This document shows positions 16,261 through 24,688 of a stretch of DNA of 64,000 bases, one piece after another. The DNA lies in the NCBI GenBank assembly GCA_046329535.1, contig JAXLUN010000003.1, forward strand, positions 434,001-498,000, written 5' to 3'. Source of the DNA: Bog-950 sp046329535. Its GTDB lineage: Bacteria > Bacteroidota > Bacteroidia > Chitinophagales > LD1. How positions within the stretch are numbered: the stretch's first letter is position 1; each line of letters starts with the position of its first letter. The notes under the pieces were generated by a model that saw nothing but the letters and a program-made list of their open reading frames with translations, was not told the origin of the DNA and did no database searches. The position numbers and the translations under genes were made by a program.

Positions 16261-17814
16261 ATGAAAAAGTTCTGCTTTCTGCTGTTCAGCATTATTGTTT
16301 CGCCCACGGTATTTGCACAAACAATGCTCGACAATACTTTTAGTGCGGATGGCAAAGTAAACACCGCCATTGGTTTGTATGGAGATATGGTTTCGGGCGG
16401 CACCTTACAACCCGATGGAAAAATTTTGGTGGTGGGCAATGGCAACGATGATGCCTACCAGTTTTACCGTCCGGTCATATCGCGCTATAATACGGACGGC
16501 ACTTTAGACAACACGTTTTACGGTACAGGAAAACATGCTTACGAATTGCCTTTCTACGGGCATGAATATGCCTATTCGCCCGTGGTATTAGACAGTGGAA
16601 AAATTCTGCTGCCCTTTTCAAAGCCCGCAGGTTTTTGGGGGTTTATGCTAACTCGTTTGAACAGCAATGGGACGATAGACAGCTCCTTCGGCACGGATGG
16701 TATTGCACGCAACGAAGTTCAGCGCAATGTGCGCGAAGTTGCCTGTGCCGTTCAAACGGATGGAAAAATAGTTTTAGCCGGCTCGTTAGATAATTTGTTT
16801 CCGGCTACTGGTACCGGTTTTTTTGCCGCCCGCTTTAATGCTGACGGCACCGTTGACTCAACATTCAACGGCACGGGTTACATGGAGAATGACCTGAACA
16901 GTTCACCAGGTTCGTACCTGCGCGATTTGCTGATAGATGGAAACGGAAACATTTTTCTGATAGGAAGCAGCATTCAAACGATTAATAAAGGTGTTGTCAT
17001 GAGTGTGGCCTCTAACGGCAGCTTGAACAACAACTTTGACACGGATGGCATACTTTACTACGACCACAATAATGTGTTTACCACTTTTAATGGTGCCACT
17101 TTATACAGCGGAGATATACTTATTGCCGGCATCACCAATTACTCTGGCACGAATGATTCGCTCATGGGGTTGGTTGTGCGTTTAAATACCGATGGCACTT
17201 TTGACAATACCTTAAATGGAACCGGCAAAAAGGAAATAAACACACAAAACTTTGATGTTACCTATGGTATAACCTCAGATGCAGATAATAAAATTGTTTT
17301 AGGCGGAAGTTCGGGACCGGACTATTTAAACGAAGGCATTACCTTTTACCGATTGAATGCCGATGGCACTTTCGACAATTCATTTAATGGCAGTGGAACA
17401 TTTCGTTTTTTGTGGGGTAGTGCATCAAACCTGAGTGATGTAGTGGTGCAACCCGATGGAAAAATTGTAGGCATAGGGCAGGTGAGCGGAGTAAACAACA
17501 GCTATTACGAATTGGCGGCTGTGCGCATCCATGCATCGGGGGCCTCAACATCTATAGCCGACAACAGCAAATTGAAAAACATCAGCGTTTATCCCAATCC
17601 TTTTTCCGGTTCTATTGCCATTTCAAACTTAACACCGGCAACATCAAACACAATGGTTGAAATTTTTGATGCAACAGGGAAGAGAATTTGCGAAAAAATG
17701 CCGGTATCGGCACATTCGATAATTGAAACTGATAACTGGCAGAATGGGCTTTACTTTCTACACATCAAAACTGAAACGGAGGAACAAACCATCAAGCTGA
17801 TTAAAACTAATTGA
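16261..17814 (+). CDS. Delta-60 repeat protein with T9SS type A sorting domain
   Basis: A 517-residue secreted protein: signal peptide (residues 1-20, ending in FAQ), then about seven delta-60 repeats of 55-60 residues, each with the LQPDGKILVVG and YNTDGTLDNTFYGTG signature (for example near residues 40-85, 155-205 and 390-430), and a C-terminal sorting domain of about 85 residues (ISVYPNPFSGSI ... FDATGKRICE ... GLYFLHI). Known: delta-60 repeats are extracellular and probably form a propeller; the sorting domain directs T9SS export. It probably forms a two-gene unit with the cargo gene just upstream. Its stop codon is embedded next to a yebC-like relic in another frame. Confidence 0.88.
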   Translation: MKKFCFLLFSIIVSPTVFAQTMLDNTFSADGKVNTAIGLYGDMVSGGTLQPDGKILVVGNGNDDAYQFYRPVISRYNTDGTLDNTFYGTGKHAYELPFYGHEYAYSPVVLDSGKILLPFSKPAGFWGFMLTRLNSNGTIDSSFGTDGIARNEVQRNVREVACAVQTDGKIVLAGSLDNLFPATGTGFFAARFNADGTVDSTFNGTGYMENDLNSSPGSYLRDLLIDGNGNIFLIGSSIQTINKGVVMSVASNGSLNNNFDTDGILYYDHNNVFTTFNGATLYSGDILIAGITNYSGTNDSLMGLVVRLNTDGTFDNTLNGTGKKEINTQNFDVTYGITSDADNKIVLGGSSGPDYLNEGITFYRLNADGTFDNSFNGSGTFRFLWGSASNLSDVVVQPDGKIVGIGQVSGVNNSYYELAAVRIHASGASTSIADNSKLKNISVYPNPFSGSIAISNLTPATSNTMVEIFDATGKRICEKMPVSAHSIIETDNWQNGLYFLHIKTETEEQTIKLIKTN

Positions 17815-17866
17815 AAAGCCGGATGAAGATGACGATATGAAGCAGGTGTTTCACAACAGGATATAA
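17810..17866 (+). pseudogene. Relic of a yebC 3' end
   Basis: These 57 bases, in a different frame from the gene that ends at 17814, read IEKPDEDDDMKQVFHNRI followed by TAA. The real yebC ends IEKLEEDDDVQQVFHNMK, so 12 of 18 residues and 44 of 57 bases are the same, stop codon position included. The frame has a TGA at 17798-17800, so no longer gene exists. I infer a decayed second copy of yebC or a duplication/recombination scar; chance similarity of this length is unlikely. Confidence 0.7.
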
Positions 17867-17883
17867 ACTGCGTGAAAGAACAA

Positions 17884-17921
17884 AATAAAAACAGGAACCC
17901 CACTGGGTTCCTGTTTTTATT
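17884..17921. terminator. Strong hairpin terminator
   Basis: A perfect 17-base inverted repeat, AATAAAAACAGGAACCC (17884-17900) and its complement (17905-17921), around a CACT loop, with flanking A and T tracts. It follows the two T9SS cargo genes and precedes the SDR operon. Confidence 0.85.
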
Positions 17922-17974
17922 ATACGGTGGTTTGGTTGTAGGTGAGCTGCCATGTGCCATTAGCCCATTTCACT

Positions 17975-17982
17975 TACATTCG
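17975..17982 (+). promoter_or_regulatory. Putative Bacteroidota -7 element (TACATTCG)
   Basis: TACATTCG fits TAnnTTyG, close to the phylum's TAnnTTTG -7 consensus, and lies 4 bases before the ATG at 17987. No convincing -33 element at the right distance is seen, so this is a weak call. Confidence 0.3.
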
Positions 17983-17986
17983 CTGC

Positions 17987-18727
17987 ATGAAATTTCAAAA
18001 CCAAACGGTGGTTATAACCGGAGGCGCCTCGGGCATAGGCGCGGCAGCCGTTCACACCTTTGCACTGCAAGGCGCAGCCGTAGCCATTTGGGATGTAAAC
18101 GAGGTGCCCGGCAAGGAGCTGGAGTTGCTGTTGCTGAACGAAGGCCTGGTGGCGCGCTTTATAAAAGTAAACACCGCCAGCTTAGCCGAAGTGGAAGCAG
18201 CTACCCGAACCGTGATTCAGCAGTTTGGCAAAATTGATGTGCTGGTCAATAATGCCGGCATAACCCGCGATGCCAGTTTGCAGAAAATGACCAGCGAGCA
18301 ATGGCAGCAGGTGCTCGATGTAAACCTTACAGGGGTGTTTAACTGCTGCAAGGCGGTTTCGCCCAATATGATTGAGCATAACTTCGGGCGTATTATTAAT
18401 ACCTCTTCTATTGTCGGTTTGTACGGTAATTACGGGCAGGCGAATTATGCGGCCAGCAAAGCGGGCGTTATTGCGTTTACCCAAACGCTGGCGCGCGAAC
18501 TGGGCAAGCATAACATAACGGTGAATGCCGTGGCCCCGGGTTTTATTGCTACCGATATGATTCAAACCATACCCGCCAAGGTAATTGATATGATGAAAGA
18601 AAAAGTGCCTTTAAAAAAACTGGGCACGCCCGAAGATGTGGCGAATGTATACGCCTTTTTAGCCAGCCCCGAAGCGCAGTTTATTTCGGGCACCGTGATT
18701 AGTGTAGACGGGGGATTAACCATTTAA
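17987..18727 (+). CDS. SDR family oxidoreductase, FabG/PhaB-like
   Basis: A 246-residue short-chain dehydrogenase/reductase starting at the ATG at 17987, which places the nucleotide-binding TGGASGIG at residues 11-18. Seen: NNAG at 88-91, the catalytic serine region INTSS about 137-141, YAASK with Tyr154 and Lys158, and the C-terminal SGTVISVDGGL typical of 3-ketoacyl-ACP reductases. Expected reaction: NADPH-dependent reduction of a 3-ketoacyl thioester. Without fab or pha neighbours the acyl carrier (ACP or CoA) is undecided; the downstream acyl-CoA dehydrogenase favours a CoA-linked role. First gene of the operon 17987-22433. Confidence 0.88.
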   Translation: MKFQNQTVVITGGASGIGAAAVHTFALQGAAVAIWDVNEVPGKELELLLLNEGLVARFIKVNTASLAEVEAATRTVIQQFGKIDVLVNNAGITRDASLQKMTSEQWQQVLDVNLTGVFNCCKAVSPNMIEHNFGRIINTSSIVGLYGNYGQANYAASKAGVIAFTQTLARELGKHNITVNAVAPGFIATDMIQTIPAKVIDMMKEKVPLKKLGTPEDVANVYAFLASPEAQFISGTVISVDGGLTI

Positions 18728-18750
18728 ACCTTTCAGGAATTACTGCTGCC

Positions 18751-19203
18751 GTGACAACTATCAAACAACAACTCTTTCACCTTTGTGTAGAATTTATGGA
18801 TGCGCGCATAGCCAATTGCGAAAACGCCATAGCCGTAGCCAATACTTCCATTAACGAAGAAACCAAGAGCAGCGCGGGCGATAAATACGAAACCAGCCGC
18901 GAGATGATGACGCAGGAAATTAAAAACAACAGCACCCAACTGGCCGAAGCCATTCGGCAAAAACAATTGCTGCTGCTCATTCATCCCGATAAAAAATCAA
19001 CCACCGTGCAGCCGGGCAGTGTGGTGATTACCAACCAGGCTAACTTCTTTATAGCCATCAGTGCAGGTACGCTGAAAGTAGACGGACAGGCTTTTTTCGC
19101 ACTGTCACCTTCTTCGCCTCTGGGCGGTCAGTTAATTGATAAGCGGAAGGGCGATACGGTGCAGGTTAACGGCAAGGCCTATGTGATACAGGATGTAGAA
19201 TAA
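18751..19203 (+). CDS. GreA/GreB-like C-terminal domain protein
   Basis: A 150-residue protein with a GTG start (18751). Seen: an N-terminal helical region with the SSAGDKYETSREMM motif (about residues 41-54), followed by a beta domain ending LSPSSPLGGQLIDKRKGDTV and QVNGKAYVIQDVE, which corresponds to the C-terminal FKBP-like domain of Gre transcript-cleavage factors. The Gre coiled-coil hairpin with its acidic tip is not clearly present, so cleavage activity is doubtful. I recall such proteins being labelled 3-oxoacyl-ACP synthase in databases; nothing in the sequence supports that. It may bind RNA polymerase. It sits 23 bases after the SDR gene. Confidence 0.8.
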   Translation: MTTIKQQLFHLCVEFMDARIANCENAIAVANTSINEETKSSAGDKYETSREMMTQEIKNNSTQLAEAIRQKQLLLLIHPDKKSTTVQPGSVVITNQANFFIAISAGTLKVDGQAFFALSPSSPLGGQLIDKRKGDTVQVNGKAYVIQDVE

Positions 19204-19251
19204 TCTGCACCTGTTGCAGAAACCATTTTAATTCTATCTTCCGTTTCAATC

Positions 19252-20835
19252 ATGAAACATTTATCTACTTCGTACAAACAGCAAAAGCCAAGCGGCCAGT
19301 TTGATGTTATTGTTATCGGTTCGGGCATTGGCGGATTAACCACCGCTGCCTTTTTAGCTAAAGAGAAAAAGAAAGTGCTGGTGCTGGAGCGCCATTATAC
19401 GCCCGGTGGCTTTACCCATGTGTTTAAGCGCAACAAATACGAATGGGATGTGGGCGTGCATTACATTGGCGAGGCCCACCGCGAACATACCGAGGTAAGC
19501 AAGATGTTTCGATACATTACCGATGGCAAATTGAAGTTTGAAGAAATGGGCGAGGTGTATGACCGCATGTATTTCGGCAACAAGACTTATGATTTTGTAA
19601 AAGGCCCCGATGAGTTTAAGGCCCAAATGAAAACGTATTTCCCTAACGAAGCCAAAGCTATAGATGCCTATGTGGAGTTGATTTACGAAACACAAAAAAG
19701 TCAGCGCTTGTTTTTTGCCGAGAAGATGTTGCCTCCGTTCTGGAGCAAATTGTTTGGCAAGCTGCTGCGCAGAAAAGCCCTGAAAGCCAACCGCACTACA
19801 TACGAAGTTTTATCCGAGCTTACTTCCAATCAGGAACTGATAGCGGTGCTTACCGGTCAGTTTGGCGATTATGGTTTGGCTCCGCACCGCAGCAGCTTTA
19901 TGATGCATGCCGTACTGGCCAAGCATTATATGAAAGGCGCCTGCTACCCTATAGGCGGCTCCGAGCAGTTTTTTCAAACCATTGCCCCAACCATCATGGC
20001 GGCAGGCGGAGAAATATATACCAATGCCGAAGTGAAAGAAGTAATTGTAGAAAACAACCAAGCCGTGGGCGTAACCATGTTTGACGGCACGCAGCTATTC
20101 GCTCCTGTTGTAGTGAGCGATGCGGGTATCTACACCACTTACAAAACCCTGTTGCCGCAAAAACAGAAACAGGACATGCAGGTAGATAAGTTTCTGAACA
20201 CGCTGAAGCCTTCTATCGGCCATGTGTGTTTATACATTGGTATAGATGAACCTAACGCACAGTTGAAACTGGGCAAAACCAATTACTGGGTGTTTCCGGA
20301 TAATTACAATCATGATAAGAATATTGAGAACTACACGCATAACCCCGAGGCGGAGTTTCCGGTGGTGTATATCTCTTTCCCTTCCTCTAAAGACCCCGAC
20401 TGGGAGAACCGTTATCCGGGTAAAACCACTATTGAAATTGTGGCCCCAACCCCTTACGGCTGGTTTGAAGAATGGAAAGATAAACGCTGGATGAAACGCG
20501 GAGAAGAGTATAACGCGATGAAGGAAAAAATTTCTCAACGGCTGCTCGAAGCCTTGTATAAAATTCATCCGGAGCTGCGCGGTAAAATTGATTATTACGA
20601 ACTCTCCACGCCACTCAGCACGCAGCACTTTGCCAACTATCAGTATGGCGAGTTGTATGGCATTGACCACGACACCGAGCGCTATGCGCAGACATTCCTG
20701 AAACCGCAAACGCCTCTCAAAAACTTTTATCTCACCGGTCAGGATATTGTGAGTTGCGGAGTGGGCGGGGCCTTGTTCAGCGGAGTGCTGACGGCCGGTG
20801 CCATTGAACGGAAAAATTTACTGAACAGAATTTAA
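19252..20835 (+). CDS. FAD-dependent oxidoreductase, retinol saturase/phytoene desaturase-like
   Basis: A 527-residue flavoprotein. Seen: the N-terminal dinucleotide-binding VIVIGSGIGGLTTAAFLA about residues 20-37 and VLVLERHYTPGGFTHVF about 43-59, then WDVGVHYIGE, CYPIGGSEQFFQTI about 229-242, and the C-terminal FYLTGQDIVSCGVGGALFSG about 494-513. This matches the carotenoid isomerase/all-trans-retinol 13,14-reductase branch of the phytoene desaturase family. Expected chemistry: saturation or isomerisation of a polyene or unsaturated lipid. No carotenoid genes are nearby; the acyl-CoA dehydrogenase and SDR in the same operon suggest a lipid substrate. Followed after 3 bases by the NTF2-like gene. 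Confidence 0.85.
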   Translation: MKHLSTSYKQQKPSGQFDVIVIGSGIGGLTTAAFLAKEKKKVLVLERHYTPGGFTHVFKRNKYEWDVGVHYIGEAHREHTEVSKMFRYITDGKLKFEEMGEVYDRMYFGNKTYDFVKGPDEFKAQMKTYFPNEAKAIDAYVELIYETQKSQRLFFAEKMLPPFWSKLFGKLLRRKALKANRTTYEVLSELTSNQELIAVLTGQFGDYGLAPHRSSFMMHAVLAKHYMKGACYPIGGSEQFFQTIAPTIMAAGGEIYTNAEVKEVIVENNQAVGVTMFDGTQLFAPVVVSDAGIYTTYKTLLPQKQKQDMQVDKFLNTLKPSIGHVCLYIGIDEPNAQLKLGKTNYWVFPDNYNHDKNIENYTHNPEAEFPVVYISFPSSKDPDWENRYPGKTTIEIVAPTPYGWFEEWKDKRWMKRGEEYNAMKEKISQRLLEALYKIHPELRGKIDYYELSTPLSTQHFANYQYGELYGIDHDTERYAQTFLKPQTPLKNFYLTGQDIVSCGVGGALFSGVLTAGAIERKNLLNRI

Positions 20836-20838
20836 GCC

Positions 20839-21213
20839 ATGAATTCGGAACTGTTTTGCAAAAACTGGTTAGATGCCTGGACAGGAAATAAGCCGGAAGA
20901 GTTGCTGAAGTTTTATCACAGTCAGGCTTTTTACTCCGACCCTTCCAAACGAAGCGGACTGCATGGTCATGCTGAATTGCTGCCTTACTTCACCAGATTA
21001 TTATCACTCAATCCAAACTGGAAATGGGAGGCTGTAGAAATTCATTCTACGGCCAAAGGTTTTACATTAAAATGGAAAGCGGTGATTCCGGTAGGTGATA
21101 CTTGTATAGAAGAAACCGGATTGGATATAGTGGAGATACAGGATCAGCTGATTACCCGGAATGAAGTTTACTTTGACCGTATCCGGTGGATGGCCGCTCT
21201 TAAAACAACTTAA
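20839..21213 (+). CDS. NTF2-like (SnoaL-type) protein
   Basis: A 124-residue protein with the NTF2/SnoaL-like cone fold pattern: an N-terminal helix with WLDAWTGNKPEELLKFY, then YSDPSKRSGLHGHAELLPYF about residues 33-52, and a beta-rich C-terminal half ending in VYFDRI. Small proteins of this type bind or isomerise small hydrophobic molecules. It lies 3 bases after the retinol-saturase-like gene and 14 before the acyl-CoA dehydrogenase, so it is probably co-translated with them and may act on the same substrate. No specific activity can be assigned. Confidence 0.8.
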   Translation: MNSELFCKNWLDAWTGNKPEELLKFYHSQAFYSDPSKRSGLHGHAELLPYFTRLLSLNPNWKWEAVEIHSTAKGFTLKWKAVIPVGDTCIEETGLDIVEIQDQLITRNEVYFDRIRWMAALKTT

Positions 21214-21227
21214 TAAAGCATAAGCGT

Positions 21228-22433
21228 ATGAACTTTGAACATTCCTCTAAGGCCCAAGAAATGATGAGCCGCGTTTGGCAATTTATGAACGAGCATATTC
21301 TGCCGCTCGAAAATGAATATCTGAAAGTGCCGCACCACGGCAACCCCGACTGGAAAACCTGGGAACTTGACCCGCGCATAGAAGCCCTGAAAGAAAAAGC
21401 CAAAGCGCAAGGACTGTGGAATCTGTTTCTGCCGCCCATCAGCGGACTGAGCAATCTGGAGTATGCCCCGCTGGCCGAAATTACCGGACACTCCCTGCTG
21501 GCTCCCGAAATATTTAACTGCAATGCACCCGATACCGGCAACATGGAAGTGCTGTGGAAATACGGCAGCAAAGAACAGAAAGAGACCTGGCTGAAACCGC
21601 TGCTGGAAGGGAAGATACGTTCGGCCTTTTGTATGACCGAACCCGATGTAGCCAGCAGCGATGCCACCAACATGCAGGCCACCATTACCGAGGAGGGCGA
21701 TGCGGTGATACTGAACGGCACCAAATGGTGGAGCACCGGTATTGGTCACCCGAATTGTAAGGTGGCTATTTTTATGGGACTGAGTGACCCTGACGGACAT
21801 AAGTATCTGCGCCACTCCATGGTGCTGGTGCCGCTCGATACCGAAGGCGTAACCATTGAACGCATGTTGCCCGTATATGGCGGCTACGACCCTCCTTACG
21901 GACATGGCGAGGTAACGTTTAAGAATGTGCGCCTGCCCAAGACTGCGGTTATTTCGGGTTTGGGTAAGGGCTTCGAAATTGCGCAGGGGCGTTTGGGCCC
22001 GGGGCGTATACATCATTGTATGCGGCAACTGGGTGTAGCCGAGCGCGCACTGAAACTGATGATTGAACGCGGCAGCAAGCGCGTAGCCTTCGGCAAGCCG
22101 CTGATTAATCTGGGCGGCAACCGCGATATTATTGCCAATGCAAGAATTGATATTGAAATGGCGCGTCTGCTGGTTTTAAAAACCGCTTACCTGATAGATA
22201 CCGTAGGTGTAATGGGCGCCATGAGTGAAGTGAGCCAGATAAAAGTAGTAGCCCCTACGCTGGCCTGCCGCATTTTAGACCAGGCCATTCAACTGCATGG
22301 CGGACAGGGTATGAGTAACGATACCCCGCTGGCCGCTATGTATGCCTACGCCCGCATCCTCCGCCTGGCCGATGGCCCCGATGAAGTGCACCGAGGGGTA
22401 GTTGCCAAGCTGGAATTGATGAAGTATAAGTAA
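21228..22433 (+). CDS. Acyl-CoA dehydrogenase, ACAD10/11-like
   Basis: A 401-residue flavoenzyme. Seen: EITGHSLLAPEIFNC about residues 83-97, FCMTEPDVASSDATNM about 134-149, GTKWWSTGIGHP about 164-175, GPGRIHHCMRQLG about 250-262, KRVAFGKPL about 281-289, and IQLHGGQGMSNDTPLA about 348-363. The EPDVASSDA block and the LHGGQGMS ending are typical of the ACAD10/11 group of acyl-CoA dehydrogenases. Reaction: FAD-dependent alpha,beta-dehydrogenation of an acyl-CoA; the chain length is not readable, though this group tends to use unusual or longer acyl chains. Last gene of the operon beginning at 17987; a hairpin terminator follows. Confidence 0.9.
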   Translation: MNFEHSSKAQEMMSRVWQFMNEHILPLENEYLKVPHHGNPDWKTWELDPRIEALKEKAKAQGLWNLFLPPISGLSNLEYAPLAEITGHSLLAPEIFNCNAPDTGNMEVLWKYGSKEQKETWLKPLLEGKIRSAFCMTEPDVASSDATNMQATITEEGDAVILNGTKWWSTGIGHPNCKVAIFMGLSDPDGHKYLRHSMVLVPLDTEGVTIERMLPVYGGYDPPYGHGEVTFKNVRLPKTAVISGLGKGFEIAQGRLGPGRIHHCMRQLGVAERALKLMIERGSKRVAFGKPLINLGGNRDIIANARIDIEMARLLVLKTAYLIDTVGVMGAMSEVSQIKVVAPTLACRILDQAIQLHGGQGMSNDTPLAAMYAYARILRLADGPDEVHRGVVAKLELMKYK

Positions 22434-22445
22434 GCTAGATGATAG

Positions 22446-22486
22446 AAACGAAGAAGCCCCTTGCTATGCGAGGGGCTTCTTCGTTT
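22446..22486. terminator. Bidirectional hairpin terminator
   Basis: AAACGAAGAAGCCCCT (22446-22461) is perfectly complementary to 22471-22486 across a 9-base loop, with T-rich sequence following. It closes the plus-strand operon and can serve the convergent gene ending at 22499. Confidence 0.85.
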
Positions 22487-22498
22487 TTGTGAGAGATT

Positions 22499-23575
22499 CT
22501 AAATATTAAACTCTGCCCAAACGGCCGCATGGTCTGAGGCCTGGTTGGCTTTGGCAGTAACGGTATCAAACTTTACACCGCGGGCGGAGAAGATACCTCT
22601 GCGCTCAATATCGCCTTTTACAAACTTTGCGGCCAGTGCTTTTGATACCCACAGATAGTCGAACTGCTTTTTACCGGTATCGAAAGTGCCTGTATGGGGC
22701 AGGCCGAATTTTTCGACAATGTTTACCAGCTTAGTATTGTTGCGCAATGCTTTTAGCGGAGCGTTATCGGGTTCATCGTTTAAGTCACCGGCAATAACCA
22801 CATAATCTGTATCGAGGTTATATCGTTTAATAATACCTGCTACGGCCTCGGCCTGCTTGCTGCGTTTATAGTCGTTGGCGGCCGGTGTGCCATAGCCCTG
22901 ACTCTTGAAGTGATTACAGAGCATGTGTATCTCTACGTCTCCCTTTTTGATAGTATAAACTGCACAGTCGCGACTGAAGGTTTGCTGGGCTTTGCCTTGT
23001 TCATCTTTGTAGGTGTCGTAAATATGCGTTTCAAGACGGGTGATGGTATAGTTAGATAAAATACCTACGTCAATTCCACGGTCGTCATTGCCATCTATGA
23101 GCATGGTGTATTTATACTGTTTGTCCAGCAGGTATTTGTTGAAGTTATTTAAGGCTATACGGCTATCTACTTCGATTACGCACATGACATCGGCATTTAC
23201 TTCTTTTACCACGCGGGCCGTGTTTTGCGTAGCCAGCTCGTTGACAGTGCTGCGCTTCAGTTCTACCCAGCCCAGCCAGTCGGCACGGCCTGCGGGGCGC
23301 AATACTAATTTGCCGGCACTTACCCCGGTAAGCTTGTTTTTAATTTCGTTGATAAAAAAGTAAGGGTTCTCTTTTTTGCCGGTAGCACCAAAGTATTTTT
23401 TAATAATAGTTAGAATAGAGGTGCCCGTGGCCCCTGCATAGCTATCTTTAGCCAGCAGGGCATTTAGCTTGCTGATATCGTTTAGCACTTCGCGAGAGGT
23501 GGCCGAAAAGCCTTCGAGTTCGAGAATGGTAGCCCGGTCGAAAAGATTGTTGAGGTTGTAGGTAGAGATGCGCAT
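22499..23575 (-). CDS. Endonuclease/exonuclease/phosphatase family protein
   Basis: A 358-residue protein of the EEP metal-dependent phosphoesterase fold. Seen: ISTYNLNNLF near residue 3-12, VMCVIEVDS about 131-139 (metal-binding Glu), MLCNHFKSQG about 217-226, VIAGDLNDEP about 258-267 (the conserved GDxN pair), and the C-terminal SDHAAVWAEF with the catalytic Asp-His. No signal peptide is seen, so it is probably cytoplasmic. The family includes DNases, lipid and inositol phosphatases; substrate cannot be chosen. It is the last gene of the minus-strand block, only 11 bases after the gene at 23587. Confidence 0.85.
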   Translation of the reverse strand: MRISTYNLNNLFDRATILELEGFSATSREVLNDISKLNALLAKDSYAGATGTSILTIIKKYFGATGKKENPYFFINEIKNKLTGVSAGKLVLRPAGRADWLGWVELKRSTVNELATQNTARVVKEVNADVMCVIEVDSRIALNNFNKYLLDKQYKYTMLIDGNDDRGIDVGILSNYTITRLETHIYDTYKDEQGKAQQTFSRDCAVYTIKKGDVEIHMLCNHFKSQGYGTPAANDYKRSKQAEAVAGIIKRYNLDTDYVVIAGDLNDEPDNAPLKALRNNTKLVNIVEKFGLPHTGTFDTGKKQFDYLWVSKALAAKFVKGDIERRGIFSARGVKFDTVTAKANQASDHAAVWAEFNI

Positions 23576-23586
23576 AGGGTTGGGTT

Positions 23587-24102
23587 TTAATAGCTTTCAG
23601 AATTATTGCAAAGCTTATATTGATTATTATAAAAGTTATCCCAAAGTAATGAAAATTCAAACTTTTTTCTCACACAAGCATAGGTAGTGAAGGATATAAA
23701 AACCAAAAAGACCGCATCTAATATTAAAGCTCTGATTGTTGCATCTGAGTTCAAATCCATTCCGGCTTTTCTAGTTTGAAGGTCAAACAGGAATATAGTT
23801 GCCTGCGCAATAAGGGGTGACAACCAAATTACATACGTGCTAAGTTTTCGAATTGCTGAAGGCTTATAGTTGTTGGATAATGTAGGAAGTGTGAATATTT
23901 CGTTCATTGAAAGATAGTTATAATGATGCTTTCTACGAGTATAGTTTATCGCCTTTACAAAGGAGCTAAGCTGTTCATGATGCTGTTCAATTTGGCTAGT
24001 TTCTATAAATGCTCCGGCCTCCCCTTTTTGACTAATTTCATCAAACAGCCCTTTAAAGTACTTCGCATCACAAGTATCAGAATACCGTTCTGTAATGGAC
24101 AA
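23587..24102 (-). CDS. C-terminal half of an interrupted membrane protein (TTG start or nonsense-split)
   Basis: A 171-residue frame with two membrane segments (STYVIWLSPLIAQATIFLF about residues 87-105 and ALILDAVFLVFISFTTYAC about 123-143). It has no ATG before about residue 65; only a TTG at 24102. It is exactly in frame with the gene ending at 24124: that gene's TAG is followed by seven open codons (24103-24123) and then this frame, with no stop between. The simplest reading is one four-helix membrane protein of about 350 residues cut by a single TAG, either a pseudogene, a sequence error or a readthrough site. If translated separately it would need the TTG. I do not recognise the family. 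Confidence 0.55.
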   Translation of the reverse strand: MSITERYSDTCDAKYFKGLFDEISQKGEAGAFIETSQIEQHHEQLSSFVKAINYTRRKHHYNYLSMNEIFTLPTLSNNYKPSAIRKLSTYVIWLSPLIAQATIFLFDLQTRKAGMDLNSDATIRALILDAVFLVFISFTTYACVRKKFEFSLLWDNFYNNQYKLCNNSESY

Positions 24103-24123
24103 AAACGCAATTTTCAGATTGTT

Positions 24124-24639
24124 CTACTCTCTACCCAGAGTAAAGAGTAGAATAAACATTAGAATAGAAAGAGCGATACCAGCTGTAATGCCTAAGTCGT
24201 TAACATCTGTTGAAGTGCCAAATACCGGAATGTGAAATCGAGTACTGTTCTCTGCCTCTACTTTCAATAATTTATCCAGTTGCATTTGAAGATCTATAAT
24301 ACGGTACCTGAGTTTTTTATAGCCATGTTCAAACTTTGCCATTGCTGCAGTTTCCTGACAACAGGTATCGTCAACAAACTGACACTTAATCATGGCGACC
24401 GTTCTTGCTGAATCCAGAAGGCTGTCAATGGCTAAGGCCTTTTGCTCGGAGATATACTTTATTCTCAGATTTAGCCAGCTTTCCTGGCGTGAGTTCCACA
24501 ATGCGATAATAGAAAGCACACTGGTAAACACGATGGCATAGAGTACCGACCGAGTAAGTCCTGTTGATTCATTCGCTACTCTGCATGTTTCTTGAATAGC
24601 CCCGTCTGTTCGTAAATCAAATCCTTTTATGTCAATCAT
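24124..24639 (-). CDS. N-terminal half of an interrupted membrane protein
   Basis: 171 residues from an ATG at 24639. Seen: a hydrophobic helix about residues 31-48 (LYAIVFTSVLSIIALW), a charged helical middle part (about 50-135, likely coiled coil) with a CxxxxxDxCCQE cysteine cluster, and a second helix near the end (ITAGIALSILMFILLFTL). The frame stops at TAG (24124-24126) directly after the second membrane segment, and the same frame continues into 23587-24102 with a soluble domain and two more helices. Not recognised as a family. It lies 49 bases after the C1 protease gene and may belong to its operon. Confidence 0.65.
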   Translation of the reverse strand: MIDIKGFDLRTDGAIQETCRVANESTGLTRSVLYAIVFTSVLSIIALWNSRQESWLNLRIKYISEQKALAIDSLLDSARTVAMIKCQFVDDTCCQETAAMAKFEHGYKKLRYRIIDLQMQLDKLLKVEAENSTRFHIPVFGTSTDVNDLGITAGIALSILMFILLFTLGRE

Positions 24640-24688
24640 GAGTTATAAAATTTACAGTTTAAATTATGCTCCTTTTGAGAAAAAAAAA

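Noticed and set aside
18751..19203. 3-oxoacyl-ACP synthase
   Set aside because: Such a label is in use for similar proteins, but 150 residues without ketosynthase motifs cannot be a synthase; the C-terminal domain is Gre-like.
21210..22028. 272-codon minus-strand frame opposite the acyl-CoA dehydrogenase
   Set aside because: It is a shadow of a clearly identified enzyme on the plus strand and has a composition (His, Gly and Val rich) typical of antisense frames.
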